A DNA stretch of 64,000 bases from Sipunculus nudus (GCA_026874595.1 CM049310.1:27637058-27701057), one strand, 5' to 3'. Counted from the first letter of the stretch, positions 11,964 through 27,051 are shown. Numbers and translations are program-made. Notes: generated from the sequence alone by a model not told the origin.

Positions 11964-12540
11964 TTGCCAGCCCTCAGAGCCAAAGATTTTCGTGCACAGA
12001 GCGCCGCTCTCGGGGGGATGTGTAAGTGTGAATGGTTGAATATTATAAGGTTCGAGATTCAGGGAAGCCTTATCCTCATTTCCTGTAGATTAAATCAGCA
12101 GTCCATAATAAACCCTTGGGTGACTCCTCTTATAATCTCGCACATCCTGCCGGACCCACGAGAGTCCTGTTTGTCTCACCAAGACGATGACCGAGAACGA
12201 GGCTCCTTTCTCAGGACACACGCAAGTTGGATCTCGCGGGACCCACGGCCGCTTATGGCGGAATTATTAAAGTTGTCCGGCTTAGCGCAAGTTTATTGGT
12301 CACCTTAATGGTCACGCACGGCATTGACCAGTGCTTGGGATGTTGATGTTCCAGTGACCGCCGTTGCATAAGTAAACTTGATATGAAAGCTACATTAGTT
12401 ACATTGGTAAAGCCTGGCCACCAGGGATAAGACGTCAGTGATGTGATCAATGTTGTTTACCTGCTGATCTCCATGCATGACTTATACGATCACACAGGAT
12501 GTCCCGCTCTCAAGGCTTAACGTGTCTTATCCTGCAACAG
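11964..12540. other. GC-richer island without a recognisable gene
   Basis: A 114-codon open frame on the + strand (11964-12308) and a 65-codon frame on the minus strand (12253-12450) lie here. Neither shows a domain, repeated motif or convincing splice context. The base composition is higher in GC than the flanks, which could mean a conserved regulatory element, an old exon or an old transposon. Confidence 0.25.
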
Positions 12541-12559
12541 TGACAGGTATTAAGGACAG

Positions 12560-12632
12560 GACGCTGTCCAGAGGTTACGGCTTTATTTCCCGGAGTGGGA
12601 GGTCCGCAGTTCGAATCCCACCAGTTCCTCAA
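12560..12632 (+). repeat. tRNA-like / SINE head relic
   Basis: A B-box-like GCAGTTCGAATCCC lies at 12606-12619. About 40 bp before it is an A-box-like GTCCAGAGGTTACGG (12566-12580), the spacing of a Pol III type 2 promoter. The implied cloverleaf is poor: the T-stem and acceptor stem do not pair well. This is therefore a tRNA pseudogene or the tRNA-derived head of a SINE, not a working tRNA gene. Confidence 0.45.
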
Positions 12633-12639
12633 ATGCGAT

Positions 12640-13931
12640 TGAAAGTTAAAATGTGATTGACCAGCAAGAATTGAAGCTTATGTCTTAACAACATACTCTT
12701 ATTTCTGGATTGGTCCTAGACCCGTGAATATAAAAACTGAAATACAGAAGGTGTGCGATTAAGATATCATTCTAACTTTATGGTTTCCTTCCTTAATGGA
12801 AAGTGGCATGAAAAAGGACAGGGACGTATAAATATATCCTTTAATGTATATGTGACACTGTACTGGTACAGACCCTTGGCCAAATTCATTTTATGCACGT
12901 CATAGTATATTTTATGTTGTCTCAGGCCTTTATAGGTGATCACCATATTGATGGAAAAGCAAGTAAAATAACCTCATATTCCGATGGCATATGTCGTTTT
13001 CACAGTTACATGTTTCAATCTTTGGCACATAGTTTTTTTTTGTAAAAAAAAAACTTCGTAAAGACCTGTGAAACCTCGTCTTTTCGAAATAGAAGTTCAG
13101 GTAGAAGGAACAAACAAACAAAAAAACTTTAATTCTACACTTTATAATATACATATGTGTGCGATTTTATATTAACATTTCTGTGTTACGTGTACGACTT
13201 GAAAGTTCCTTGTCTTTATCAAAGGTCACGGGTAAAACACGCACGATGTCATGCGATTTTTGTACTACCTGATAATATAACAAGTGGAATTTCATGGTAA
13301 TTCAGGTGATAGGATTACCAGGCTTCGAGGAATCCTCAGTTGTGTCGTGACTGCATTAATCTATTTGAAGAAATTACCTACAAAGAAAGACACCATATGA
13401 GACACGTAACCCGAGATCACGTTGTTTAACGGTGAGCGGCTGTTGTAGTAAGAAGTGTGAGGTTTAATAAGTAATGGGACGCTGATCAAAAGATTAAGGT
13501 CTGTCTGTTATAAACCAATAAAACGCGCCATGCCCTGACCAGTGTGTTACATGATAATTCTATGGTTAAACACTTCTAACAACCTCCGGTATTAAGTGTA
13601 GTTTGAAATACAAAAATGCAGTCATATGCTTTTTAAAAATTACGCAATCTCAATGAGATATGTTGAAATATGAACATAAAAAAATGATTTTTATTATAAT
13701 TATCCTTTGTATATTTGTCCACAAAATGTCTCAGAATGTTATTGATAATTTCATTTGGATTTTACCTTGGCCTGAGTCCAGGTTAAGGTGATTCTAGTGT
13801 CTGTTTAGACTGCACGAGAGAGCTATATGATTGATCAACTCATCTCCATATAATTCACATACACATGATCTGTTTATTTCCCTTTAGGTTACTGACCTCA
13901 GAAAATATCTACATTTTAGTGTTACCTTTAA
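12640..13931. other. No recognised gene
   Basis: AT-rich DNA with short homopolymer runs. No exon or repeat array recognised. Confidence 0.45.
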
Positions 13932-14162
13932 TTGTATCTGAATTATTTTGCGAAAACTTCGATGTACGTCATAACAACACAAGAAGAATGCATTTTTCCA
14001 TGTGCCAGTATATGTAAAAATGCAACCTACAGTAAATCATTACAATTCAAAGGGGTTGAAATTTGTAACAATATTATTAAAGATATTAATCCTTGTTGTG
14101 CAATATCAACATTTAAAAGTTGTCTGAAAGAATATTTTACCCCCACTTACGAATCATATTAA
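13932..14162 (+). pseudogene. LINE reverse-transcriptase ORF, C-terminal relic
   Basis: The last ~45 residues of this open frame fit the conserved tail of non-LTR retrotransposon (CR1/Jockey/L2-like) ORF2 proteins. That tail runs: a short Ser/hydrophobic strand ending in FKG, an xxWN motif, a spacer with an Ile-containing helix, then FKxxLKxYF shortly before the stop. Here SLQFKGVEICNN and STFKSCLKEYF are visible and the stop follows about 7 residues later. The usual Trp of the WN motif is Cys (codon TGT), suggesting decay. Upstream residues 10-35 are compatible with the preceding basic segment. No RT catalytic motif (FADD) is found upstream, so the copy is 5'-truncated, as is common for LINEs. 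The peptide is short, so a chance resemblance cannot be excluded. Confidence 0.5.
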
Positions 14163-14504
14163 TTATATTTAATATTATTTTCATAATCAAAGGTTTTTTA
14201 GTTTGTTTTCTCTGTATTGCAAAAAGTTTTATTTTTGTTTTCTTATTGCACAGTGCCTGCACCATATGACCTAATATATTTAATGATAATCTATGAGTCA
14301 GTCCTTTTTGATACAGGAATAACCATATACAAATGATCTTTTTCATGTATAATGTATATATTCTATAGTCTGTTTACAAACACACCATCTCAGGAGATTA
14401 TTTTGAAACCGTGAAAGTAAACCACTGATGAATAATTATCACAGCCTGTGTCTATAATCTAGGTATCTGTATTATTAATTCTGTTTTCAGTGACTCAGTC
14501 TTTG

Positions 14505-15290
14505 GCGGAGATGTCCGCTACCTACATATATGAATCTTCACAGTCGCGCTGTCCCTGAGTGTCCGCTCCCTACATTAATGACTGGACAGTAGCGCTATCC
14601 CTGAGTGTCCATTCCCTTAGTGCCTGGACAGTAGTGCTGTCTCCGAGCGTCCGCTCCCTACATTAGTATCTCGACAGCCACGCTGTCCCGGAGTGCCCGC
14701 TCCCTACACTGGTGTCTAATGATCAACACTGTCCCTGAGTGTCCGCTCCTTACATTAGTATCTCGACAGCCGCGCTGTCCCGGAGTGCCCGCTCCCTACA
14801 TTGGTGTCTAGAGATTAACACTGTCCCTGAGTGTCCGCTCCTTACATTAGTGACTGGAGGTCGCGCTGTCCCCGGGTGTTCGCTTCATACATTAGTGTCT
14901 GGATAGTCGCGCTGTCCCTGAGTGTCCGCTCCCTTCATTGGTGTCTAGACAGTAGCGCTGTCCCCGGGTGTCCGCTTCATACATTAGTGTCTGGATAGTC
15001 GCGCTGTCCCCGAGTGTCCGCTCCCTTCATTGGTGTCTAAACAGTAGCGCTGTCCCTGAGTGTCCGCTCCCTTCATTGGTGTCTAGACAGTAGCGCTGTC
15101 CCTGAGTGTCCGCTCCCTACATTAGTGAATGGACAGTAGCGCTGACCCTGAGTGCTCGCTGCCTACATCAGTGTCTGGACAATGGAGCTGTCCCTGAGTG
15201 TCCGCTCCTTACATAAGTAAACGGACAGTCGCACTGTCTGTGTTAGTCCGCTCCTACATATTTGTCTGGAAGGTCGCGCTTTCTCTAGTT
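14505..15290. repeat. 46-bp minisatellite, ~17 copies, hairpin-forming
   Basis: The unit reads GTCCCTGAGTGTCCGCTCCC, then a (TA/TT)CATT(A/G)GTGTCT segment, then (G/A)GACAGTAGCGCT. The GACAG and CTGTC at the unit junction pair around a TAGCG loop, so each repeat can form a 5-6 bp hairpin. Some neighbouring units duplicate as pairs (for example the two atctcgacagcc..gcccgctccc dimers near 14665-14805), giving a 92-bp higher-order period. No protein is implied. Confidence 0.9.
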
Positions 15291-17734
15291 GCGCAAATCA
15301 TACGCTGATATGAAGACAAGAAAATCCAGCTTTGAAACATAAATATCCCTCCATCAACCCCTCCCTGTCTCCGCTTCCTCCAACACTGAGGAAGCTCCGT
15401 GCGCTGACTTCCTTGAAGCCTTTGAGCAGTGGTAGCAGTGACGTTTTGCTTAGGTAAGAGCTGCTGCTCTGCTGTTCTGCTGTCAAGCGGTTTGACTGTC
15501 ATGCACTTGACTGTTACAGTCCTAAGACTATTATAAATGCGTGAAAAGTCAGGGTTTGCGTCATGAACCTGGTAATTTGACATTATCCGTAGCCCCCGGG
15601 TTTACAGAGCTGTTGACCGCTCCCATCACGCCCTCGTGTGTAGTGCCGCGGTGGGCCATGAACGTTTGACACGGAGAACCCGTCTTACACGTCATTATCA
15701 CGTATTACGCATGTCTCACACAATGCTGGTCATATTACGGAGTTCTGCTGAAAGGCTGGGTCATTAAGTTTGTGTGTACATTTTCAGAGGCGGACCACGG
15801 AGATTTCGTAGGGAGGGGTTCGCCGTTTACACCAAAGAACTAATGCCCGAAAAATGACCTACAACACCTGCAAAAATGACGGTGTGGGAAGGTCGAGCTT
15901 TTGAATTTGGGAGAACATGGCAAAGAACATTTCTGTCAGAAAGGGGTAAGGGTTAAATTGCCATCGTATGATCTGGATCATTATTACAAAGGCAATCTTA
16001 AAGAAAACAAAAAGAAAGCCAATACTTCAAAATCAACTCCAAGAAGTCATACCGGATATAAAGTCCGCAATTAAGTCGTCATTCCGGCGGGATCAATCTT
16101 TCTGTTTATTATTCTTTGAAACCCATCAATAGATTTATAGATATCTTGACAATATAGATAATGATACAACGGGTAAAAAATAATAATGCTGCATCCACTT
16201 TTGCCCACTGAATGTCAAATTTTCTATCTCGAAACCACACTCTCCACTGAATTTGACTGAAATCCCTTCAGAACTCATAGACAGTAATATATGGGTGAAA
16301 TATTCAGCCACGGATGAGTAGGCCCCACAAAAAAAAATTCTCCCCACACGCGTCTTACTCTTCGATTTCGGAAATCACAGAGTGCTGGGTGACATTACAC
16401 CCCCGCATTCGTAATTTAACAGTTATAGTTACATTAAAGGGGTATTGCTAATTAAGCTTTTTAACACGTTTTCGTCCGAGAAAGGTGTTGCCCGTAACCA
16501 CAGGAATTATTTACTGCTAACGTTGCCAGGTTTAAAGATGAACATTAATACCAGCAACCAAGACGCTGAATTTGCAGATAATCCTTGATGAGCGGAAACA
16601 CGAATCGAAAATACAAAAAAAAAAGAGCTGACAAACAGGGTAGGTGTAACAATAAAGAATGGAAAAATAATTGGTCCTAGAGGGAACAAAATAAACTATA
16701 AATTATTTTACTATCGTTAACTTCAAGTTTATTACCTCGGCAAGGAAGTAAATGAGATAATTACTGAAGGAACTCTGAAGAGGTAATCGAAGTATTCAAG
16801 CATAATGTCCATAATAAATACATGTATAAATTTGGTTTTTAATAATGAAGTCGTAAGGAGCGACGTGGGGGAACTCCGTCATTATCTTCTCGATCTGTTT
16901 TTCTCAGAGATGTGCAAAAACAAGGTTATAGAAATAATTTGTCTATGCAGATTCCCAAATGCCTCGTAAAAATCACATGTTGTCTCATATAGTGTCACAT
17001 TCAGAGCAAAGTGACAGAATCGGCTGTGACAGGTACTGACTTTGAAAGACTATATATGGAACCATTATGGTAGGAAGATGCGAATACGAGCATTGTGTCA
17101 TTGAGAGAATTAGACCTATCATCTGCACACAGTGATCTCTAGATCATAAATCCCCCTCTCAGTCACCAAACAAAAGGTGACGAAATAACAAAGGTTGAGG
17201 TTTGATAGTCTTGAGTATACCTAATTCCATAAATGGCAGTCTAAAATAGAAAATGCTCAATAATTATGTATCGGCGTTTTATCATACGGTAATTTGCTTT
17301 CACAGAATACAAGGAATCATTGGGTCATTCTAAAATAGGAAATGATCACATAGAGAAAAACAGTTGAAAAGAAAGCTCTCGATTATAGGATATAAGAAAA
17401 AGATTGGGTTAACAGGAAGAATTAGAGACAGGACGAATGACGAAAATAGGTTATAGTATTTTCCTTCACGGCCAGCTATATATTGACAAAATGTAACAAT
17501 TCTGTAGTTTGTTACATGCACTGTAATTACTTACATGGCGTTAATGTGGCGGGATCAGGTAATGTAGGAAACTGAACCTGAAGCTGCGCTCCCTTACAAA
17601 CATATCTCCTTAAATCTAATCCACCTTTTTTTATATCCCGTTTTTTTCATCCGACGTTTTAATCGCTACCTTGAACGTATTTGGCGTAGATGGAGCTCCT
17701 TACACACATAATACACAGTTAACAAGTCTCTAAA
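15291..17734. other. No recognised gene
   Basis: The minus-strand open frames at 15254-15583 and 15298-15486 overlap in different frames and resemble nothing I know. A single transposon-end-like motif, CAGAGGCGGACCACGG, occurs near 15788 without a matching inverted partner. The rest is AT-rich non-coding DNA. Confidence 0.4.
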
Positions 17735-17918
17735 CGTGGTGTTTGTCGTGGTGTTTGTCGTGGTGTTTGTCGTGGTGTTTGTCGTGGTGTTTGTCGTGGT
17801 GTTTGTCGTGGTGTTTGTCGTGGTGTTTGTCGTGGTGTTTGTCGTGGTGTTTGTCGTGGTGTTTGTCGTGGTGTTTGTCGTGGTGTTTGTCGTGGTGTTT
17901 GTCGTGGTGTTTGTCGTG
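17735..17918. repeat. Perfect 12-bp tandem array, ~15 copies
   Basis: The unit CGTGGTGTTTGT is repeated about 15.3 times with no visible mismatch. Because 12 is a multiple of three, several frames stay open on both strands (VFVV on +; TPRQ and HHDK repeats on -). These are artefacts. The purity suggests recent expansion. Confidence 0.95.
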
Positions 17919-20900
17919 ACATCTTAACGTGGGCTGATATGAAAGCAGGCTGAGACGGTCACAGATCCACATGAAATGGGGAGCACATCCCACTCTCTAA
18001 ACAATAAAATCACTGTCTGTAGAGAGATGTCAGTGATCAATCGGACTAGGTAACTTGAAAAAGGGGCGCTCTGGTGGTTTAAATGGGAGCCAGTCTTTAA
18101 AGGTAGACATGACCCCTCCCTAAGTACAAAGAGATGGTTTATAGTTTATTTCTATCAAAACCCGTTTAATCCCAACTTGTCAGAATAGTTCGGATGCAGC
18201 TCTCAGCAAGCTTGACATGTATATTAAAACTGCCTGACAGCGGCATTTTTCTGTTATATGTTAATGTTTTTTTCATGAAGGAAACCATCTATAAAATTAA
18301 TACAGAGTTGTTGTTCCCACAACGGTTTAGCTGCTTCCGATCCGACTTGGACACTGAATTTCAACAAACCTTTCGTCGCTGCGCTCTTCTTGAATAGATT
18401 TGTTTTCTTTTACTGTATAGTTAAAAATGCTATTATTGTCGGGGGTTTCAGTGTATTTCTTAATCACTGGCCAGATATAATCCACATTGATCCATTATAA
18501 ATGCTTCTAAAGGAATTTTACTTCCTCAAAAAGGGAAGGAGGGATCAATGTCCAAGCGCTAAATTAAAAAAAAGACATGACTCCGCTTTCAAATACGAGC
18601 ACTTTTCCGTTGGGTCAGCACAGTAGAAGCAACCGATATAACCCCTTTTTACATAATCTTCTTGGTTTCTAGGTAGGTTGGTTTCTGCAGTTTCACAAAT
18701 ATCTGTCTATGATAAGGTTTTATGAATGCGGCCAATTTATTGAAAAGATCTAAAGTATAATATCGCATTGCGTTCCTTCTCCACAACATTTTACCTGCGA
18801 CCGCTCATATATTGACACAATATAATTATTTTTTCATTGTACGATAATATATTTTCGATAAGGTAAACAAAATTTTTTTTTGGTTAAGCTTAAGGCGAGG
18901 TGACAAGGGTTCGTTTTAAACATTAAATGATTAATAATTGATGTACACAAGAAGGATATTAAAACCTAAAGAAGCTGAAATTTTCCAAGTGAATGCTTGA
19001 CAATACCATGGTTGACAAACCATTTGGATAGAAAATTGTAACGTCTGTAACCAATGTTGAAAAATACCCAACTGATGTTATAAAAAAATACAAAAAAAAA
19101 TGATCATGGTGCAGACACACATATCTTAACACGTTTCCTTGGGTAACCAGTTGAAACGTGATGGTTGTTTGACTGCATAATGCAAAGAAAATATGGGAAT
19201 CTATATTTCTCTTATGAAAAAATTAAAAAACCGTGCTTCAAGATGGGGGGGGGGGGGGGGGAACGGGGGGCCTCTCTGGTTCCGCTACTGATGAGCACAG
19301 TTCTTGAGAGCAGAAACATTATTCCGTCTCCTGACATTGGCTTAACAAGACATTGCAAGAAGATCCGCGTACATTCTAAGGACATAGACCAACGTACTGT
19401 TCTGATTGAAAAATATTGTGGGATTAATCTCAGGTAACAAACATGTCATATTACACGCTGAGTACAGCCACCTTATGCTTCGTGCGACCTCCCGCGTATA
19501 AACCTGTTTTGGTAACCTGCAAAAAACTGCCGAATTTAGCAATATAGTATTTCCACTATAATAAGGCCATAGACCTATGCATAAAAAACAGTCCATTTTG
19601 CTGTTTTATTCTTACTTTAAATAAATTATTCACGGTACCCTGTTAACAGTTTTTTTCCCCAGCCAAACAGGAGTAAGATACACTTTATTATATACAGTAT
19701 GTCATACAAACTGTACATACATGAATGATCGGTTCCATAATCAGATCAATTAAGGCATGGAAACACCAACACATCGGTGAAAGTAAGACTTCTTTGAAGG
19801 AGGAGACTTTAAGGCTGTGTGAACTCCCAAAATGATGTAAATATGTGCCGCCTTCACAAAAATATTATTGTTTCCCTAAAAAAATCTTCTTAATTATTTT
19901 CAAATGAAATAATGCACATGAAATAGTAAGTTGAGCCTTTTAAGAAGTGGGCTCTAAATCAATCATAAAGCTGGATTTCTCTATATGTTACAAAGTATTA
20001 TTGCATTTATTCAGATTTCAGCTGAGTCGTTTCTCATTGCTCTTGGCCCTTTTCAAGTTTACGACACAACATTCAAACATCCCCGTTTGAAATTCGACCT
20101 GAGTAGATTATACCCCATGCATGGGATGTTTTCAAAAGATGTCTTACATTATCGGAGATATCAGGCGCCTTTAAAATATGTAAAAATGTACAGGTTGAGG
20201 TTCATAATCTGATATCAATGACAATGTCAGTCTCATCCGACTGTACACATTTCCTTCCTGGTCTTTCGGGCCTGTTCATTCTTGTAGCTTTTCTCAGCCC
20301 CCTTGGGAGCATACAACCCAAGCAGCCATATCAAGCTCTAGAAGGTTATTCGTTCTACACTCGCCTGCCTCCCATGACCAGTATTCATTCACTCCTGGGT
20401 TTAGAGAGCGCGCCCTTGTGGTAAAGACTTGGCCCAGGAGTCTCAGCGCAGCGAGCCCATAACCTTGCGGCGCCCCAACAATTACGCCAACGAGCTCTAC
20501 GTATATCTTATATAAGTCCCAAAACGTAGGTTGACGCGATATTACGATCTATGGTAAATTAAACAATAAACCAACCAAAGTTTTGAAACTATACGGAGTC
20601 TTTAATGATTGATTGAAAGACGAACTAGAAGTGAACAATGTATTTATTAACAGGGAATAGATAAACGTGAAATTTAACAGAGCATGGATAAACATGAAGA
20701 GGGCTGGTATAATAATGGCTTAGACCTGTGGTCGCCGGAGACCGTCCTCCAGATAAGGTTTTTCCACAAGGGTGCACCCTCTTGAATATCTAGTGAAGAG
20801 TGCGGGTCACGGGGTAGGTCAATATAAAAGAAATGCATGATCTATACCACTCATAAAATTACAAGCTCATCAACTTGAAGGATATTCACTGGGGATATAA

Positions 20901-23213
20901 AAGTATAAATAATTCCCTGAGAACAGTTAGAATATCAATTAAATCAGTTTGCGTGCTTTTATATGACTCGAATTTTTTAAAAATTTAAATAAAATATAAG
21001 TTTTTTTTTACATTCATGTGTACTGGAATGTTAATGTTATAACATATTTTCTAAAAACGTTCTGGGACGTATTTGAAATTCTGAAAACGCCCTCTAGTAC
21101 AAATAACTTAACAAAGTTACTTTCCTTCTTCGTAAAATTTCGTAATTATATTGCAGACTGCTCATTACAGGGCCCACTCTCGTATAATTAAATAGAAATC
21201 ATGCGGGCAAATTTCAAGCTTCAGTCTTTACAGAACTTTTCTTGAATGATCATTTGTTTTTATATTAATATGTGTTAAATTCATGATTAAGTTCAGATTA
21301 GCAGGTAGGGGATTTGATAATTTCATGGCTCTGTATTTCACTTAGGTAAGAATAAAAAATGAATACTTTCGTAGCTCGGAGATCATGTAAAACTTGTGAA
21401 CCCTCTAAAAGACTGAATGACCCAGTATTTAGTCTATTGCATCTGGTGTATGACGTAATTTGTTATCAGTTTAAAGGAGAAAAGTTAATCGTTTTCAATT
21501 AAATATAAATATGTGAGAAATTATACGGAGTTCTCGTATTTCGACGAAGATATACATACGCATTCACACACATACACCTTTTTTACCGATATACTAGTGG
21601 TAAGCATTGACTCTTCATGTGGGCAGTTACATCATATCGGGCTGATGTGTTTGCCAATTAAGTAAGGGAAAACTGAAGTGCTGCACAGTACAAACAAGGA
21701 ATTTTTTATTTTTATTTGTTTTTATTCCTATTTTGCGAATCTAGACAGACAAATGTACAAATGGTTCATATTTCTAAATAGAAATGTGTCTAGTGGTTAG
21801 TCTTGAACACATGCGGCTGGGTCACCCTAACGCAACAAAGTCAAGGTATTTAATTTCCAGTCTGCACAGCCTTGTGTTGTTTAATCTCTGTTGGTAATCA
21901 GACAAACCAACCAGGCAAAGACAGCATCATAAATTTATTAATAAGTCCGGTCATTGGCCATTCATCTGCACCGAGTTTCCCGTGTGAACCGGCTGAGCTG
22001 TACAGATGAGGGTGCTCCATGGATGTGTTAAACAATGACAACTTTTTTATGTGTCAAGGCTTGTAAGCCAGGCCCTGGTGATGCCAGACACAAGTAGCTG
22101 CATGTATGCGAACCAGCCTTGGAGATCGTGTGTTCTTCTGCGAAAAGTTGTACAACGGGAGTTAAACTGGTAAGGGAGTTTACATATGTTTCTTTGTTAC
22201 TTTGTTACATCCCATTCATATTATCTCTTTAAAATATAAAATAAACTAGAGGACTGTCGGTAAGGCAAACATATCCGCAATTTCTTCCGGATCAGAGATG
22301 TCCTTGCCGTACAAACACTAAGGAGGCCGCACGTACTTACTGGCATGTAAAGACACATGCGAACTTGAATTGCTGAATCCAATAAAATTAATGCGACAAC
22401 TAAAGATCCATAGATTAATAAATAAAGACATGCAGACGGACAAGAAACATTATAGTTGCATTTTCTATGCCCGCTGAGATAAAAGTATGAATACTGATAA
22501 ACTCCCTGTCACAGGTCCACTGAGATGATAACGTTCCTCATGAAAAACATTCAAACACATACACGCGCACACGAAACTAAAGAAGCCCCATCATACAAGC
22601 CGCCAATATACTGGCCAATGAGTATGCCGACTCACTGTAACAGGGCTCTGATAAGGACGCGTACTTGATGCCTGCCGGGACATGAGAGAAAAATAAACAC
22701 GACCTGTGTAAGGAGAGTTGGACCGCCATGGTCTGCCGCTTGGGTTGTCTGTTTGGAGAATGAACATGGCTGGCTCCTTGAGTCCTTGCTGTTGGGAGGA
22801 TCTCGGTCCACTGAGAAACCCTGGACGGACCAGGTTATAAACACACTGACATAACCAGATACAAATGGATCTGTAACCGGGCGAAAAACCATCGAGACCT
22901 TGATCGACTTAGAGCAATAAAACGGTATTAAAACGGTACCGTACTGAATAAATGAATATGGGTTTAGTGTAAACACGGCTTATGTTAAAACACCACTGTG
23001 CAAATATTGAATCACTGACAGATGGAAGATGTACCAGCAGATGGCATTAGGCAGAACACCTACAGATTATCGTATTTACAACAAAGCGAAACTCCTGACA
23101 TGTATAACCGCAACAAGCTGCACTACGATTAGACTGGGTCTCAACATCGTGGCACTTGAATACTTTGTTCAAGGGAGGAAAGGGGAGTTCCAGAGAGTCT
23201 GGTTTGCTCAAAA
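17919..23213. other. No recognised gene
   Basis: A 5.3-kb stretch of mostly AT-rich non-coding DNA, with a 17-base G run at 19245-19261. Open frames at 18194-18397, 19165-19437, 20218-20424 and 22632-22976 (minus, 114 codons) show no domain, and I regard them as chance. Confidence 0.4.
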
Positions 23214-23346
23214 TCTTACACAGGGACCTCACATCTGTTATTGAAATCTTACACAGGTACCTCACGTTTGTTTTTCAAAATCTTACACAGGTACCTTACG
23301 TCTGTTATCAACATCTTACCCAGGTACCTCACGTCTGTTATCAATT
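23214..23346. repeat. 33-bp tandem repeat, 4 copies
   Basis: Four head-to-tail units begin TCTTACACAG and continue GTACCTCACGTCTGTTATC. Each is 33 bp, an exact codon multiple, so a spurious open frame with a repeating LTQVPYVCYQ-like peptide runs through it. Confidence 0.9.
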
Positions 23347-25129
23347 GACGATACCTAGGAATTCAGACAAGTCATCAAAAGCTTTTATGTTAAGAAAATG
23401 TTGACAAGATTACGCTTGTTATAATCAGCGGATATTATTTTATTGCACCAGTTGGTAAATGGCTTTTTTTTACGAAGGTAAGACGCTAAATGTAATTGAC
23501 GAATTTACAAACTAGAACAAACTTAATTATCTAAGAGACAAAAACGCATCGGATTAATTCCTGTTTTCCTAAAAAATGAGAACAACACGAATACGGTTAC
23601 AATAAGTCTAATACAATTTAGCATCAATGTTATTTGTTCTTCTTCTTTTACCCGAATTTCCCTACCGTTTTGTCTGGTTTCGGGAGAGTAGTTGCCCTCT
23701 GGAGGCTGGCGCGTTTCCCATGTCTCCTGTCACTTAACATGCGTAGGGATAATCATATTAACCTCAAACATGTCTGAAAATAACAGCGGTAATAAATATT
23801 GACAATATGGCTTTTCTATTTCGTACATACCTTTACTTTCCCATTAAGCCATATTTTCTTAATGGGGTCACTAATGAGTGATAATACCAAGCTCCGTACA
23901 GGTCTGTTCCATTGTTCCTTTATTAATTTAAAATGGCATTTTTGTCACCTTTGTGAACTTAATACACTTCCCCAATATGCACGAAAGTGAGATCATCAAC
24001 TAGCTCACGAGATTGAACTATGCCACGTACCTACATATATAGGTAATATTTAAAACTGAAAACATTACTAAATTAGTGCCCTTACGCTACTATTTATAGT
24101 GACGCATGCATTTTAACTGGCCTTTACTTGTACGAAATGGTTAATTCTCCTACTCTACAAGACAGGAAATCCCGACTGAGCAGTACAATATAACCATTAA
24201 CATATATAGAACCTTTTTATTGAAAAAAAGCTTTTATAATGTTCCATGGATTAAATTGCTTTTAATGGCACTGGTATTTAAAATTCAAAGGAAAATTTCT
24301 TGCCGGACTAGAATAAACGAACACGGATTTCTCTCTTTTTTATTTTTTTTTTGTTTAAAAAAAAAAAAGATTATAGGTCGGCCTAAAACGGTACGGAAGA
24401 GCGTGTGAATCTCTTCATGGACGTAAGAAGGCTTCTGCAGTGATGGTTTCTTTGACTGTAACAGCAAACTTAGACCCTGAGCTAGGTTCATCGACTGTTT
24501 GTACAACAGTGATTGGATTTGTCGGAGAGTAGAGCAGGTAGTAGACGCGAGTTACACGACCAACACGTAAAATAATCACATCTATCATGCCAAGCTAATA
24601 TTCCGACAGTCAACTTACTCCGCGACACCCTTGTTGTCAAGGACTACCGTAGCACGCGTGTCTAGCAGGCAAGTGCTACGCAACTATTACGCTTATGTTA
24701 TTCCGAAAAGAAAATAACACGCTGCAAATAAATAACTTATAAAGGCACAAAACATGAAGATTTAACGGCAATTTACTAAGACTTACTTTTGCTTTTGATC
24801 AATAATACTTGTCGGCAACGCGAAATAAGTTTAGAATTAATAAGAGACAACGGTTAGTGATAAAAGTAGAGAAACTTCCCCGAATATGATCTACAGTTTA
24901 ATCAAACTAGAAATGACGACTCAACAGGATAAAGTATAAACCAAAACCACAGGTTTTTCAAAATACTTACAATTTGCCCAGCTATATGAGTCGAGTTTAC
25001 GGCGCCGGTCAATGTGCTTTCCCCATTTGCGTTTACAAGTTGTCACGTCTTATAAAGCTGTCTTAGAAATAATGAAGGCATATTTTCTCAAACACAGTAC
25101 ATCTAAATATATCCATTTGAACCACGCTG
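23347..25129. other. No recognised gene
   Basis: AT-rich, with short A and T homopolymers near 24340-24370. No exon recognised. Confidence 0.45.
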
Positions 25130-26296
<1,167 letters not shown>

Positions 26297-27012
26297 GTTA
26301 CAAAATTTATTAACATACCACAACAGCTTGTATCAGCTGGACATTCTCATCCTTCCAGGTAACTAGGGCTTAAATAAATCGGAGAAATCGTATAAACCCA
26401 CTTAAACACGGTTTCGATATCAAGGCGTATAAAATACTATATGATTTCTTCACTACCCTTCATCTGGGTTATTTAACATATACTTATATACATATACAGT
26501 ATGCATTACATTTGCATAAAATATTTTAAAAGAAGTACAAGCGAACATCGTACGCGAAGTTGACATTTACCAGCAGTTTTTAATTAGTTAGTACTTTTGC
26601 AAGATAAATAGTTTTAATTATAAGCATACAGTTTAAATATTATCCGATGGATATTTCATACTACTCATCTAAACCACTGTACAATTTATCAGGAATAATA
26701 TAAATGGTAGCTAAATCTGCACCTAAATCCTAAACAATAAGTCTCAAGAAAAGATTTTTTTTTCGGAGGCAGAGGTCAAGACAGAGTTTTTAGGACTGAG
26801 CAAAGAAAACTTCTTACAAATTCTTGCAAATAGTTAAATTGACTGGAATGCATGGAAATGAAATTTTTTTGTGAATTCGGAGAATCCGCGCGTGTATCAA
26901 ACATTGTTGCACAGCCTATACAGGGGACTCATCAGCATTTTACCTTACAACTATAACGAAAAGAGCTCCGCAATACGCTTAGGTCAAATACGCCCACAAG
27001 CCAGTCAGGTTT

Positions 27013-27051
<39 letters not shown>

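Noticed and set aside
11964-12308. 114-codon frame on the + strand
   Set aside because: The peptide shows no domain or composition typical of a known family, and a minus-strand frame overlaps it; I kept only a note on the GC-richer island.
15254-15583. Two overlapping minus-strand frames (109 and 62 codons)
   Set aside because: They lie in different frames and neither resembles a protein; the first runs into the edge of the 46-bp minisatellite.
15788-15803. Transposon-end-like CAGAGGCGGACCACGG
   Set aside because: No matching inverted end or target duplication was found nearby.
17719-17993. Repetitive proteins (TPRQ, HHDK, VFVV) read from the 12-bp array
   Set aside because: A 12-bp period keeps several frames open on both strands at once, which is what a pure codon-multiple repeat does without coding for anything.
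22632-22976. 114-codon minus-strand frame
   Set aside because: No recognisable motif or splice context, and the codon use is not distinct from neighbouring DNA.
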